Assembly (NCBI GenBank): GCA_963169105.1 | Contig: OY720643.1 | Span: 101,443,697-101,507,696, forward strand | DNA length: 64,000 bases | Reading direction: 5' to 3' | From: Ceriagrion tenellum | Lineage: Eukaryota > Arthropoda > Insecta > Odonata > Coenagrionidae | Shown: in pieces, positions 41,269-54,991 of the stretch | Position numbering within the stretch: the stretch's first letter is position 1 | How the letters are laid out: each line of letters begins with the position of its first letter | The notes under the pieces: generated by a model | What the model was told of the DNA's origin: nothing | The model's database searches: none | The model's input: only the letters and a program-made list of their open reading frames with translations | Translations under genes and position numbers: made by a program

Positions 41269-44200
41269 TAAATCACATTCCAACAATTAGCAAACATTAA
41301 GAACCACAATGGGAGTTTAATTATTAGGTTTGTACGACATTAGGGATCTTTAGAAAGGGCCTTTTACTAAAGAGAGAGTATAGTGGGGCCATTCCTCATT
41401 TTACATTGTGAGGGGTTTCCATCCCTAATTGAGATAATGGTTATCAGGCTTAACTTTTTTACATGAAATGGGAGGAATGTGTGGAAGGATTTATGCCATT
41501 GTTAAGAAATTTTGAATTTCTGAGTAATGTAGCTGTAGGTACGAATATTTCAATTATGTAGTTCTAAAAGAGACGATACTGAATTAAATGTTGACATCAT
41601 ATGAAAGCTATATAATGGTTGATTTATATTAGACTGGTTTTAAATATTTTTAAATTGTCTGATTGCGGTACAAAATCATGCCTTAAATGCATTGAGAGTT
41701 ACATTAATATCCACCTCATATAAAATCTTAAAATGAGGAAGACGTGTGCTTGTCGAAGTGCTTGTACAGAAATTTCCTCATTCCGATTTGAAAAGTACTT
41801 TTGCCAATCGAGTTAAGAAATAGCATACTGAACAAAATAACTGCAAGCTTATTACAGGCTTGTAATATCGGTAACATGCATGCACTTCATAAGATGAACG
41901 GGTATTAAAAGTTTTTTGTTTATGATAGACATTTAGTGAAGAGTTTAAACAAGGATTCTGAAAGCCATTGTGTTGATTTGTGAGATAGTTGAAGGCCTTT
42001 GAAAATTTGAAACTAACAAAAGGAAAATGGTAGTGTGCAATCTAAAACTCCCAAAGTTTTATCTAGCATTATCCGGTACCAGTATTATCATTGGTTTGAT
42101 AGGCAAAGCCGGTTGATCTTTTTTTTGCATGAAATTGCCTTATTCCCACTTAGGCATGCAAGCTGATGTTGGTTACATGAAATTGAGAAATATATGAACA
42201 ATAATCATTCTCATGTCAATTGAATAATTATTAATGATATGTAGTATCATGGATTTCTGTTTATTTCATGAAAGGATGTCATGTAATTACAATGCAACAA
42301 AGACTAGGTAACACGAATCAATTTGTCACCAATTAAAATTCATACTTTTCCTCAAGTTTGTCAATAATTTCTTGCGTCTCGTTACAAATCAGAGTTGTAA
42401 GAGGAATGTGGTACGATCGATACTGTTTCCAAACTTGAGCGTGGTGGAAGGCCAGGATCTATGTTATGTAAAACGATAAGACATTATAACTGAGGATAAC
42501 CATACCATTAAGTACCCCATACATTCGTCGTCAATGCAATGATCGGTGGAATAATCTGCATGTCTGTCATATTGTTGGAAAAGCAAGTAGGTCTTTAATA
42601 AGGTAACATCACATCAACATATCAGGTTTTAAAAGAATATTTGTAACAGAATTGTTTTATTTACTATAAATAAGGTTTATTGTAGTATTAAATTAAAAAT
42701 TGATGAATCCCCACTAAGAAGTAGGGCAATATGCAATAATGCTGTCTTAAACAACTGGTGTTACAGTTGAGTTTCTCATGCATTACGGTAGTTGTCATTC
42801 CAGTTTTGCATAGGGTGATCAAAAATTCGAATTTGCTCAAATAGCCCTTCCTATCTCCCATTATACTCCTGGTAAATTGTGTCCATGTTTCTGCTAAAGT
42901 TGTCATTTAATTCCCACTTTGGAATGTGGGTGGGGTTTAATGTATAATGATTATCTATTAGCCTCTCCGATGGCATTTATTATAAACCTCTAAATTTAAG
43001 TCACAGTCATGTGAAATATACTATGGTGTAGAGTCCTGTTCAATGGAGGTGCTTTGGAAAGGGATAAATATAGTTAAGCACAGTGGAGTGACAAATAGTA
43101 TTAATCAGTGTTGAGTTTCCCATTTACATGACTGATGTTCCGAGGACCAATTGACATGAATCGGAAGTGCAGCATTATTGATATCCCCAGATTGGAATTA
43201 AAGGACAGTTTTGAATTGTAGCTATCGATGTTGTATTTTCAGAGTTAATTATTACCACTAACGTGATATTCTTGATATGTGAGAATTCTGATTTCGTCGA
43301 ATTTTATTCATAATTTAGTCTTACCGGCACGGATACTCCGAGGAAAAAATATATATGTTGGTTAAATTAATTCCTTGCAGCATATACTTTTTCCATTTCA
43401 GTAACATATGAGTTACATAGTGGTAATATGCATGCTATATTTGTTTAATTATCGAGACTTCGATTGTTCATAAGCAGGTAGCATCCCTTCACATCCAGAG
43501 GTAATACTAATTGACTCTATTCATACTTTTCTTGATTGAATTGCATACTTTACCTTAAATTCCATTTTGTCAATGATTTCCTGCACCTGGTTAGGAACCA
43601 AAGTTATAGTGAAATGTGTAACGATCATTACCTAACCCTAATTCCAAAGAAGAGTAAGGCCAGGGTGTATGTTACAAATGTATTGTAATGATTTTTTGAC
43701 CTTGTGTGTTGTGACTTTTAATTTCAACTGAATGCATAGAGATAGGAAATAGGTCTTTTACCATGTAAAATCACAGTGAGATATCTGGTTTCAAATCAGG
43801 ATTTTTATTTCAGAAATTTTTTCAATGCATGAAATAAGAATAGGTTTAATAATTCAATTATAAACGTCAAATTCTGCTCTGGAATGGCTGTAGGTCAGAA
43901 ATAATTATGTTGTGGTGTACAGCTGGTATTATAGTTTCATTTCTCAATCCCAATGGAAATTGTCATTACAGTGTTGCATAGGAGGAGAAAGGATTAGAAT
44001 TTACTGGAATACGCACTTTATTGCTATCAATTTTCCTCCCTTTACACACTGTTAAGTTTGTCAAAGAGAATGGTCCGAATTTCTGCTGCAGTGATGCCAA
44101 TAGGATAGCATATTTCCACTTAAGAATTTGGGTAGGATTTAATGTTTTATGATTTTCTTTATCTTCTTTGGAATTATTTTAGTCATCCAAATTTATCAGT

Positions 44201-47200
44201 CTTCTGGAATAGGTCTGGAACTTATAGAGTCCTTCTGAGATTAAGGTGTTTTTAAAAAATGAAATCGGGTCAAATTGACATGAATCGGAAGTGTAGTTTT
44301 GTCCTTGATAACTGATAACAGTTTCGAATGGATATTTTTCTTTATAATTAATTTTTTCGTTATTTTTCCACGTCTGGTAACTAAGCTAAGTTATGCTTGG
44401 AATGCATTCCGCTTGATATACAGTATCAACTTGGAATAAGGTTTCAGTTTTATGGTCAATAAGATAGGCCATTTTATGTCCCTGAATAATCGTATACGCA
44501 TCACAATTGTTACCTATTCCCACCAAGTAATATAGTGAGGATAATGGATAATGAAGGTCTTCCATCAATTTATGTGTCAGTAATATAGTTTTTTAATGAG
44601 TGATAATCAATACACTTCATGATCTTTGTTATACAATGGTACATAATTGTGTTGTTTCATGTGATTCTGAATTTTGAGGCATGCCACATACATCTATATA
44701 GACTCGTATAGATATATATTAAGAGTTGTCCATATGAATTTGTATAATATGAGATATGTTTCTTGGCATAATGGTAGAAGTTAATTTTATCACTAATGGT
44801 AAAATTTGGCTTGGAATTCGGTCCATGCTATGAAATTGGAGAAATTAAAAAATATGAGTTCTGAAAGTGAGTGACATAAGGTCCACTTGTATTCATTAAG
44901 CACTATATTATGGGGTGTAGTTTATAAATTTGAGCAATGTTAGGGAACTTTAAAATGGGCCTTGTTTTTAAAAGGAAGAGAGTAATGTGAGCCATTCTAA
45001 TTCCTCGTTTTATAAACATGGGGTTTTACTTCCCTAATTGAGATATAAGATTTCAGGCTGAAGCTCTTTGGTGTAATACATCTAGTGTTTTAGTGTTAGA
45101 GAGATGAGATAAAAATTGGTTTACAGGAAAAAATGGATAAAAAGATCATATCAACTGTGAAACACTTTTTAACTTAAACGAATTTAACATATTTCAGTGT
45201 GTCTGGTTAAGAAACTAAATTTATTCTTATATGTTGGGAATATTAATGATACCCACGTTATGATCGAGTTCCCTGAAATGTAGATGAAGCAAATTTAGAG
45301 GAAAATATCTTACTGGTGTAAAAAAATATACATTCATGAATCAGGATATGAAGTGAAATAACTTCAAATGATAAAAGGGTTAGAACTGTCGGCAACATGG
45401 TTGCACTTTGAAATATGAACAGTGATTTAAAGTTTCATGTTTATGATAGATGTCTATAAAGAATCATCATATATGTGCCACAATTGATACCTATTCCCAT
45501 CTTGGAATTCAGTTAGGATTATTGGATTAGTGCAGGTCTTCGATCAATTTGTGTATCAACTGTATCTTTTTATTTGTGGTAATATATACCTTCCATTCAC
45601 CTAATAATAGAGGCTTTGATTGTTCATATTCAGGTAGCGCACCTCTGCATCATGAGTTAATAGTAATTGTCTTGATTCAAATGATTATGAATTCTGCATT
45701 TGGAGTCATGCGACACACCTCTATATACTCCAAGAGATGTGTATTGAGAGGTGTCCATATGTATTCGTGTGACATGAGGCTATGTTTTCCATGGTGTCAA
45801 GATAGGAATTAATTCTCTAACAGGTAGTAAAAATTTGACTTATTGGTATGTCCATGCTATGCAATTGCAGAAATATTAGAATCCCAATGTAAATGACATT
45901 AGTACATTAGCACAATATTAGGGAACTTAACAATGTGCATTTTATGATAGAAAGTAATGTGAGCCATTCTTTCTAAGGCCAGAATTTGTGTTTCTTGAAT
46001 AATTCTTAGCTGAAGTGCCTCATTCATTATAAATTCAAGTCCCTGGGAATCAATCTTTAGGATATGCCCATTAAATTTTTGGCGTATGCAAATTGCCTTG
46101 ATTTGTGTGATTCTTTGACCATAGAAATAAATTTCTGTGATATGTACTAGTGTATTTGGACTGTGAACTTCATTTGACTGCATAGGAATAGGAAATAGAT
46201 CTTTAACAAAGTAAAATTACAGCAAGATATCGGGTTTGAAAGAGGATGTTTATTACAGAAAATTTTTTCATACTGCAAGTAAGGATTGGTAGAATTATTC
46301 GATTATAATGGCAATTGTCATTATGATGTTAGTATGAAATTGCTCGAATATGCACTTTGTTGTAGTCAATTTTTCTCTCATTATACCCGTGGTCAATTCC
46401 ATTCAAATTTTGACCTGAGAATGTTATTAAAATGTTTCCACATTCGAATATGGGTAGGATTGAATATATTATGATAATTATTTATCTTCTTTGATGGAAT
46501 TACTTCCATCATCCAATTTTATTGTCATAGTCGTCTTAAATGTATATCATGTTTGAGTCCTGAGACATAGGCACTTTGAGATTGGAAGAAAGAGTTACGC
46601 ATAGTGGGGTGCTAAATAGTATTTACCAGGATTGCTTTCCCAAATTCTAAACAACATTGATGTCCAGAGGACGAATTGATATGAATGCAAGGTGTAGTAT
46701 TGTTAATGTTATTGTCACAAGGGACTGCAGGCTGGTTTTAATTCTTAGAATTTGATGGTGAATTTTGAGTGAGTTTATTATTACTACTGACATGGTGTAT
46801 ATGAAACGTGAGAATCTCTGACGTGATGTGACTTCTGTCAAATGAAATCCTATCATTACCAATAGTCAACAACTGGAATTAAATTACAAATGGTAACAAA
46901 TGCAATATTCATTGTCCCATATACGGAGGTTTTCAGTTATCTTTTTTGTTTTGCTAATCAAAATACCCTCTGAAAGTATCATGGTTGTTACCAATCCCCA
47001 ACTTGGAATATGGTCAGGGCATTATGTTTTGAAGAAAATCGTTGGGTAAGATGTCTAGAGTAAATTCCTTTTTACATAGTCATAATACACACCTTCCATT
47101 CACTTCTAATTGCAGGCTTGGAGAGTTTTTGTGCAGGTTCTACCAATAAATAATAAGGAAATCTAAATCTCCTCAATTCATGCGATTTTCAATTCAGAAT

Positions 47201-50200
47201 TTTTATTTGCGGGTCTTAATGCTTTTCAGGCATGACATGTCATGAGCCTATGTACTATTGTGTAGTTAGTTATTTCCCAATTTGACATGCATGCCGATGT
47301 TAATAACATGAAACAGAAAAATTCAAGGGTGACAATATTCACCTTTAACATATGCTTTTGAAGCCATGCTGTCATGGAATCGGAGTTACTAAATTGAAAT
47401 GATTTCTTATCATTACAAATCAACAAAAAGTACAGGAAATTGCGAGATCTTATAGCCGATTGGAATGCATATTGTTCCTAATAAACCATCTTTCTCTTGC
47501 CTTTTGTCTTGTGACTATGCCAAGTTATGCTTAGAAAACGATACACTTCATACCTATTCCCCACTTGGAATAAGGTCTTGATTTTATGGTAAATACCATA
47601 AGCCATTTAATTTTCCGAAGAATCGTCATATTTGTGTCACAATTGTTACCTATTCCCATCTTGGAATACAGTTCCTATTATTGGATTTGTGAAGGTCTTC
47701 CATCCATTTGGAAATCAGTAATATACTGTTTAATTAGTTGTAAGATATACATTCTAGTCACCTGATAATCGAGGCTTCGATTGTTTATATGCGTATAACG
47801 TCCCTTCCCATCACGGTAAATAGTAATGGTCTTGATTCATGTGATTCTAAATATTGCATTTTGACTTATGTAACGTACATCTATAGAAACTCCAAGAAAT
47901 ATGTATTGAGGGGTGACCATATGAATTCACATAACATGAGGCTATATGATTCATGATGTCAAGGTTGTAACTGATTTCTCAGTGGTAGTTAAAATTTGAC
48001 TTAATTATAGTTCCATGCTATGCAAATGCAGAAGAATAAAAATCAAATTATGCATTTCAATGTAAAAAACAATTTATCCATTCCTAAACATTTAGCACCC
48101 TGCTAGGACGGTAATTATTGTATTTGCTCTGCATTCTGGAGCATTACAATGTCCCTTTCCATGTTATTTAACTAGAAGTAGTTTTACGAAGCATTGATGT
48201 TTGCAAACAAAGTTTTTGGCTCATATGTGATTATGGCTGTTAGTTTCGCAATAGGTTGCAGGGTTTCCTTAGTAATCAGACTAACTTTCCTAATCAGGCA
48301 TTATAACATGACTTTTTGAACTGAAGCTGTGGATATTCAATGTTTCAAAAATATATAGTATAATTCATTACAGTCTGAATAGTGCACCTGTATAAATACT
48401 GGTATGAAATGATGCCAGTGCCCCTATGGGAAAATTCCATGCATCTACTTACACAATGATGCAAAATGCCCATAAAAAACTACTGTTGCTATGGGGGAAT
48501 TTTCTTCAGATGTTAAATGATAGACTTTAGATTGTTGGAGCAGTCAAGTGGTTCTGATCTTTGTCCTCAGTTTTTTAAGTTATATGCACACCATTCCCCC
48601 TCCTACACATTACTGTTGAAGGTTTTAGTTACTTTTAAAGAAAAATTGAAGAACCAATGTTTGTTTTATTTAAAGAGAGAAAGTAATGGTATGTATCCGT
48701 TTATACTAATGCCACAATTTATGTTACATATATCAATAAGACAATGTCACTGAAGATTCTTTCTTAAATTATGCTTAGCTGAGGTATCTCATTTATTGAT
48801 AATTCATTGCTACGTGAATTATTTTGCAGGATAAGCCCTATTGAATCAAGCTCATTCAAATCTTTTGATTTGCGTGATTCTTTGACCATAGAAATATACA
48901 TGTGGATTTCCTTGAACTTGTTGAACTCTTGTGTTGGTACTGTGATCACCATGTGAATGCCTTGGAATCGGAAGTGGATCTTTAACAAATTAATATTACA
49001 GCAAGATATTGGGATTCAAAAGATATTGATTACAGAAGTTTTTTAAATTCTAGAATAAGGAGTGGTAGAACAATTGAATTATAAGTAGATAAATTCCCAC
49101 TATGGAATAACTATAGGATCTCTCTAGTTAAGTTGTGGTAAACAGCTGGTATCAGAGTTACATTCGTTAAGCATTATGGAAATTGTCATTACGATCTCGC
49201 ATAGGGTGACATTTAAAAATTTCCTCAATTCAGCATTTTGAGTCTCTGGTCTTAATTTTCAACACCGTCGTATAATGTGCCTATGTACCCCAGGGATGTT
49301 TGTCTTTTCTCAATATAAATTGCGTACAAATGCATATAACATGAAATTGTGAAATATTCAAGGAAGTTAGGATTCACTGTTTAAATATATTTATGAAATC
49401 TTAATATCATGGAAACTGTGCAATTTATATAAAATGATTAGATACAACAAAAATCTCAGGAAAATGCGATACGAGACACTACCGATACAAATGCATAATT
49501 TTACTTTGAATAAATTTTTAATACATAATGTCATGTAACTACATTAAGTTATGCTTGGAATACAATAGGCTTGATAACCATAGCCAACTTGGAATAAGGT
49601 CTGGTTTTTATGATTAATTTTATGATAAACCATTTAATATCTCGGAAGAATTGTTAGGTATGTGCCACTATTTATACCTAATCCATTCTTGGTATAAGGT
49701 CAGGATAATATGATTAGGTAATGTCTTCTATTAGTTCGCATATCAGTGATAATTTTTGCATATTGTTAAAATATACATCCCATTCATCTTATTATCTAGG
49801 TATAGATTTTTCATATGTAGGTAACATCCCTTAGGTAATCGTCTTGATTCATGGGATTCTGAATTCTGCATTTTTGGTCTTGTGACATACATCTATATAG
49901 ACACAAGAGATGTGTAGGGAGAGGTATATGAAATGGCATTACATGAGGCAATATGATTCATGGTGTCTATGCAGAAGTGTATCTTCTCATTAATAGTAAA
50001 TTTTGACTTGGAAATCAGTCCATGCTATAAATTGGAGATGTAATGTTGTGTGTTGCATTTCTAAGTTCCAAACATAATTGATGTCCTGAGGACAAATTGA
50101 TGTGAATTTTGTAGAATTAGGTAGTGAATTTGAGCGTTTTCGCATAACATGAGGGGATTATATGATTAGTGAATGACTTCGATCAGTTTTTCCATTCATT

Positions 50201-51312
50201 TGATAGAGGCTCGATTGTTCATATGCAGTTAGCATCCCATTGCATCATAGGGTATTATTAATCGTTTTGATTTGTGTGATTCTGAATTCTGCATTTTAAG
50301 TCATGCACTATAAATCTATGTAGACTTCTAGAGATATATACTGAGAGGTGTCCATATAAATTCACATAACATGAGGGTATATGTTTCTTGGGGTCATGGT
50401 AGAAGTTATTACAATGTCCCTTTTATAAAAGAGAGAAAGCAGTGGGAGCCTTTCTAATTCCTTGTTTTACATCATGGGGATTTCCTTCCCTGTTTGAGAT
50501 AATCAATTTCAGGCTGAAGTTATTACCTTAAAACGGATGCAGAGTTTCGATAGATTGTATCTTATCGTGGATATGAAATTTCGAATTTCAGGCTAACATA
50601 GCTGTGGGCATGATTCAAGAAATAGGCTCTATAAATTATGATGCTGGAGAAAATGATGATTTAAACCATGCGGACACCGTAAAATGTTTAATTTATATTA
50701 AAGACTGGTTTTAGATATCTCAATATGTCCGATTGCGAAACAAAATCGTGTTCATAATCCATCAGGAGTAATACTGATATCCACCTCTTCTTAGATCTCC
50801 TTAAAATGAGGAAAAAACAACAGTTGGACTTAAATTCCCTCAATTCCCAATTCCCTCTGGTTTGAAAAATACATTCACAATCGAGATAAGATATTGCACA
50901 CAGAAAAATTACTACAAATTTATCACAGGATTTTAATATATGTATCATGTTTGATCATTATAATGATTTAGAAAGGCACGGTATGTGGATTAGTGACATA
51001 GTCTTTGAAAACAGCCTAGTGAACGAGGGAAAGAGTATTATGCAATCTAAAACTGCAAATATTCTCTACCATTGTCTGGTCACCAGCATTAGCACAAGGT
51101 TTATGTATAAAGCTGATAGATAGTACGTTAAGAATTGCCCAATGTTGAATTAATCATACTTCGGAATGCAAGCTGTTGTTGATTACATAAAATTGAGAAG
51201 AATATAAAGTCTATAATTTTTGCCACTTAAATTTAATAGTGAATCTATTATCATGGATTGGTGTTAATTGCATGAAATTATGTCATACAACAATATGCAA
51301 CAAAGAGTCTAG
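41269..51312 (+). repeat. complex satellite, main block
   Basis: Ordered blocks recur: GATTGTTCATATGCAGGTAGC (43,467; 45,620; 47,780; 49,800; 50,218); TTTCTTGCGTCTCGTTACAA (42,369; diverged at 43,580); AGGAATAGGAAATAG (about 43,740; 46,188; diverged at 48,968); CCCACTTTGGAATGTGGG-type (42,912; 44,120; 46,436); and a GGTTTTCA-ATCTTTT block (46,930). Perfect dyads lie at 47,555-47,572 and 47,651-47,668. Spacing between equivalent blocks is 0.4-4.2 kb because many copies are internally deleted. Translations are full of stops. Confidence 0.85.
48090..48745. other. segment inside the satellite that does not match it
   Basis: Between satellite phrases ending at about 48,080 and resuming with AAGATTCTTTCTTAAATTA at 48,752, this stretch shows none of the array blocks. 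It is probably an old insertion; no termini or target duplication were identified. Confidence 0.4.
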
Positions 51313-51762
51313 TAGAGGTGAGCGAATGCTTCGAAATCGATTCGAATCAGGCGTAATTTGATTGAATTAGCCTGCATACAGAGATGCTTCAAAACGAAAT
51401 GATATGAAATCTTATAGATTTTTCTTCATTTTATTACATACATTCAAACATAGCAATCATTCTTAAATGGTGGGCCATCCGTTTTTAGGATGATTTCCTC
51501 TCACTAATGAAAACTGGAACGACAACATATTATTCTGTGCTATCCTTTGTGCCACTATAGATGTATAAGCTATGTAATGCTCTGAAATATGGTGAAAATT
51601 TTATTACTTAACTCTTAACTCTGCATAAGCTTTTTCATATTATTTAGATCCAAGATCGGTATGAAAACAATTTTTTTCTGGGCGATTTGATTAGCTACCA
51701 AAATTTTTAAAAAATTGTTTCGGTTCCATACGAAATGAATATCACTGATTTGGGCAGCACTA
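51313..51762. mobile_element. hAT-like MITE (450 bp) inserted in the satellite
   Basis: The left end TAGAGGTGAGCGAA and right end TTTGGGCAGCACTA (inverted TAGTGCTGCCCAAA) are matching hAT-type termini. They are flanked by GAGTCTAG (51,305-51,312) and GAATTTAG (51,763-51,770), an 8-bp duplication now 6/8 identical. The uninterrupted satellite elsewhere reads AAAGAATCTAGGTAA at this point, which confirms the empty site. Confidence 0.75.
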
Positions 51763-51770
51763 GAATTTAG

Positions 51771-53171
51771 GCAATGGAAATCAACTTACCACTTCATTCC
51801 AAAAATTCATACTTCTCCTTATATTCCAGTTTTTTGATAATTTCTTGTGTATCGTTGCAAGCCAAAGTTGTTAGAGAAGTTTGCAACTATTGATACCTAT
51901 TCGAATCTCCTCCAACCTCCAGCGTGGAGTAAGCCAGGATCTATGTTACATAGGACATTAAGACATTTAATATAACTAAAGATTCTAACTTAAATTATAA
52001 TTTGTAGAGGTATTCGCCATCAACTCAAGTATCCATGAATTAATCTGCAGAATATGGTCCATTAAATCATGGGCTTATGTTAATCACATCGATATGTGTG
52101 GAATCTTTGATGGTTGAAATATATGTCTGGACATCCATTTACTTTAGAACTTGTGAATTTTATGAAAGGATGTATAGTAATTAGGATGCAACAAAGAATC
52201 TAGGTAATGCGAATCAACTCATTACCGTTTAAAAGGCATACTTATCCTCTAATTTGTCAATTTCTTGCGTCTCGTTACAAACCAGAGTTGTAAGAGAATT
52301 GAGTTACGATCGATACGACTGCCAAACTCCAGCGTGGAGTAAGGCCAGGATCTATGTTACATAAAATGATAAGACATTTACTATAACAAGATTCTATCTT
52401 AAATTACCATAAGTTGAAGTACATGCCATACATCGTTGGTAATTCATTGATCCATGAATTAATCTGCAGGATATTCTCCATTAAATTGTGGGTTTACATT
52501 AATCTCCTCAATTTGTTTGATTCTTTGCTGGTAGAAGTGTGTCTGGATATATCCCATTACTTTTTGAATCTAGTGTTTGCCTGTGAACGTTATTTAAATT
52601 CATTAGGGAAGGAAATAGGTCTTTAACATCAAAAAATCACCTCAAAATATAGGGTGCCGGAAGAGGATTTTTATAACAAAATTTTTAAAACAAGAAATGG
52701 GGATGGGTAGAATTATTCAATTCTAACAAGAAAATTCCCACTAAGGAATGACTATAGGACCTATATAATCATGTTATGCTAAAGAGCTGGTGCTAAATTT
52801 ATTTTCCTCCAGTATTATGGAATTGTTATGACGGTTTTGTGTAGAATGACAATGAATTTGATTTGGCTAGAATAAGCTCTTTGTTTCCCTGAATCTTTCT
52901 TCCATTAAGGACTTGCTCAATTTTTAAGAAGTGTCCAAATCCTGCTTTGGCAATGTTACTAAAGTAACATATTCCCACTTTGGAATATGGTTAGGATTGA
53001 ATGTTTTATTATAATCTTGTAACCTCTTCAATGTAATAGATTTTAATCATCCAATTTTAATGTAACAGAGTAAGATACATCATATTTCTGAGTTCTTCTG
53101 AGATATAGGCGCTTTGAGTGGGGAAATATGAGTTTAGCCCAGCGGAGTGACAAATAGTATTTACCAGTATT
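51771..53171 (+). repeat. complex satellite, continued
   Basis: Two successive copies of the TTTCTTGTGTATCGTTGCAA / TTTCTTGCGTCTCGTTACAA block (51,841; 52,262), then CCAGCGTGGAGTAAGGCCAG (51,930 diverged; 52,330). AGGAAATAGGTCTTTAACA is at 52,610 and the perfect dyad TATTCC-CACTTT-GGAATA at 52,970-52,987. Confidence 0.85.
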
Positions 53172-53420
53172 TTTTTTTTTTTTCAATTTCAATTTGCCTT
53201 TATTGCATTTTTTTTAATCAGGACCTTCTAAGCCACATGGCTTGTCAGAAGGTTCCATAGTATTCATACCAGCAGCATGTTACATAGTGGAAAATAATAT
53301 TAACATACATAAAACAACTCAAAACACATCTCATTGGAGAAGAAACAAAAAAAAGAAAAACTTAAAAAACCTGTAGCATGAACACATTTGCCATAGTATA
53401 ACATAATATTGCAATGATAT
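53172..53420 (-). mobile_element. polyadenylated retroposon 3' end in the satellite
   Basis: On the minus strand it ends AATAAAGGCAAATTGAAATTG followed by about 15 As (plus-strand T run at 53,168-53,182). Just upstream is a stem-loop, CCTTCT...AAGCCATGTGGCTT...AGAAGG. A poly(A) tail and AATAAA indicate reverse-transcribed RNA, most likely the 3' end of a LINE. The right boundary is where satellite phrases resume (about 53,420). Confidence 0.65.
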
Positions 53421-54679
53421 AAGATTGCATTCCAAAGTGCTAAATGTGATTGATATCCTAAGGACAAATTAATTTGAATTGAAGTGTTGTTATGTTCATT
53501 CTGTTGCCACATTGGAATATAGGCTGGTTTTTTGGAATATGGAATATAGTTTGCTAAAATTTGTTCGTGATTTTAAGGGAGTTAATCGTTACTACTGATA
53601 TGATGTTTTAGGAATGTATCTGACGTGGTGTGACTTTTATGTCTAATGAAGTGGAATCATAATGAATAATTCAACACTTGGTGAGTAAAAGCATTATTGG
53701 TAACAAATGCAAAATTTCTTGTCCAATACGAATAGGTTTTACATATCATCTTCTGCGTTTGGCAATTTCAAAATACATACTGCTAGTGAAATGATTGTTA
53801 CCTATTCTACACTTTAAATGAGGTCATTATTTTGTTTTTGAAAAAATCGTCGGGTACAATGATTATGATGATTATACTTTTCACATAGTCGCAATACATA
53901 CCTCCAATTGATTTCTAAATTGAGTCCAGACTTTTATGTAAGCAGATTCTGCCCATTATTATATCCCGGGAATGTGAATCATCCCCATTCACGAGATTCT
54001 AAATTCTACATTTTGAGTCTTGGGTCTGAAGGCTTTTCATACTCGACATGTTATGTCCGTTTGTACTGTAGTGATGTTAGTCTTTTTCCAATGTGAAATG
54101 CGCATCGATGTTTATTACATGAAATGAGAAAATATTCAAGGGCAGGAATATCCAATATTAACACACACATGAAATCAAGGTATCATGGAATTAGTGTAAC
54201 TCATATGAAATGATTTCTTATAATTGCAATGCAACAAAAAATACAGATAGATGCGACAAAACTTTCCACTGTTTCGAATGTTCATTTATCTTTAAAATAC
54301 ATTTTTTAGTTCTTTCCATGCATGATAACTAATACGCTAAGTTATGCTTGATGCCTATTCCCAACTTGGAATAGGGTCTGAATTTTATGATAAACATTAC
54401 AATGAGTAATTTAATGTCCCTGAAGAATAGTCATATGTGTCACAACTGTTACCTATTCCCATCTTGGAATATGGTCTGGATTATGTGATTAGTGAAGGTC
54501 TTTGATCAATTTGCATACCAGTAACAAAATTTTTATATGGTGGTACACAAAATGTATACTTCAATCATCAAATAGTTTAGGATTGTTTGTTCATATGCTG
54601 TTATGGTCCCTTTGCTTCATGAAGTAATAGTGATTGTCACTAGATCTTGTGATTCTAAATTCTGCGTGTTGAGTCATGC
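53421..54679 (+). repeat. complex satellite, with two perfect dyads
   Basis: AAGGACAAATTAATTTGAATT (53,460), GTCCAATACGAATAGG (53,720), GTAAGCAGATTCTGCCC (53,939), and perfect dyads at 54,356-54,373 and 54,454-54,471. GTTCATATGCTGTTATGG is at 54,590. The unit from 50,218 to 54,592 is the most complete composite unit here (about 4.4 kb including a 0.45-kb and a 0.25-kb insertion). Confidence 0.85.
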
Positions 54680-54991
54680 CATATCTACATCTACATGATA
54701 CACTGAGAGCCGCCACATGGGCGTGTGGCAGGCGGTGTTAGGTCGCCAGCCGTGCAACGATGTAAGTTTCTGGGAGATGAAATGGTGACATGTATTATAG
54801 GAGTCTATTTATTGGAGTTCATTTTTACTGTGGTCGCTTATTGTTAGCGGAAAGAATCAGTATTTGTACCCATCTGTTCAGCAGAGTATCTCTAATTTTA
54901 TCGCATCTGTCAGGCCTACAGATGTAGTGAGTAGTCATGATGATATTCTCTGTCACTCGGAAAAATATCAGTTCTGAATTTCTCAAGCAAT

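Noticed and set aside
45899..46183. 94-codon ORF and other 60-90-codon ORFs within the satellite
   Set aside because: Not conserved between satellite units; expected by chance in this length of DNA.
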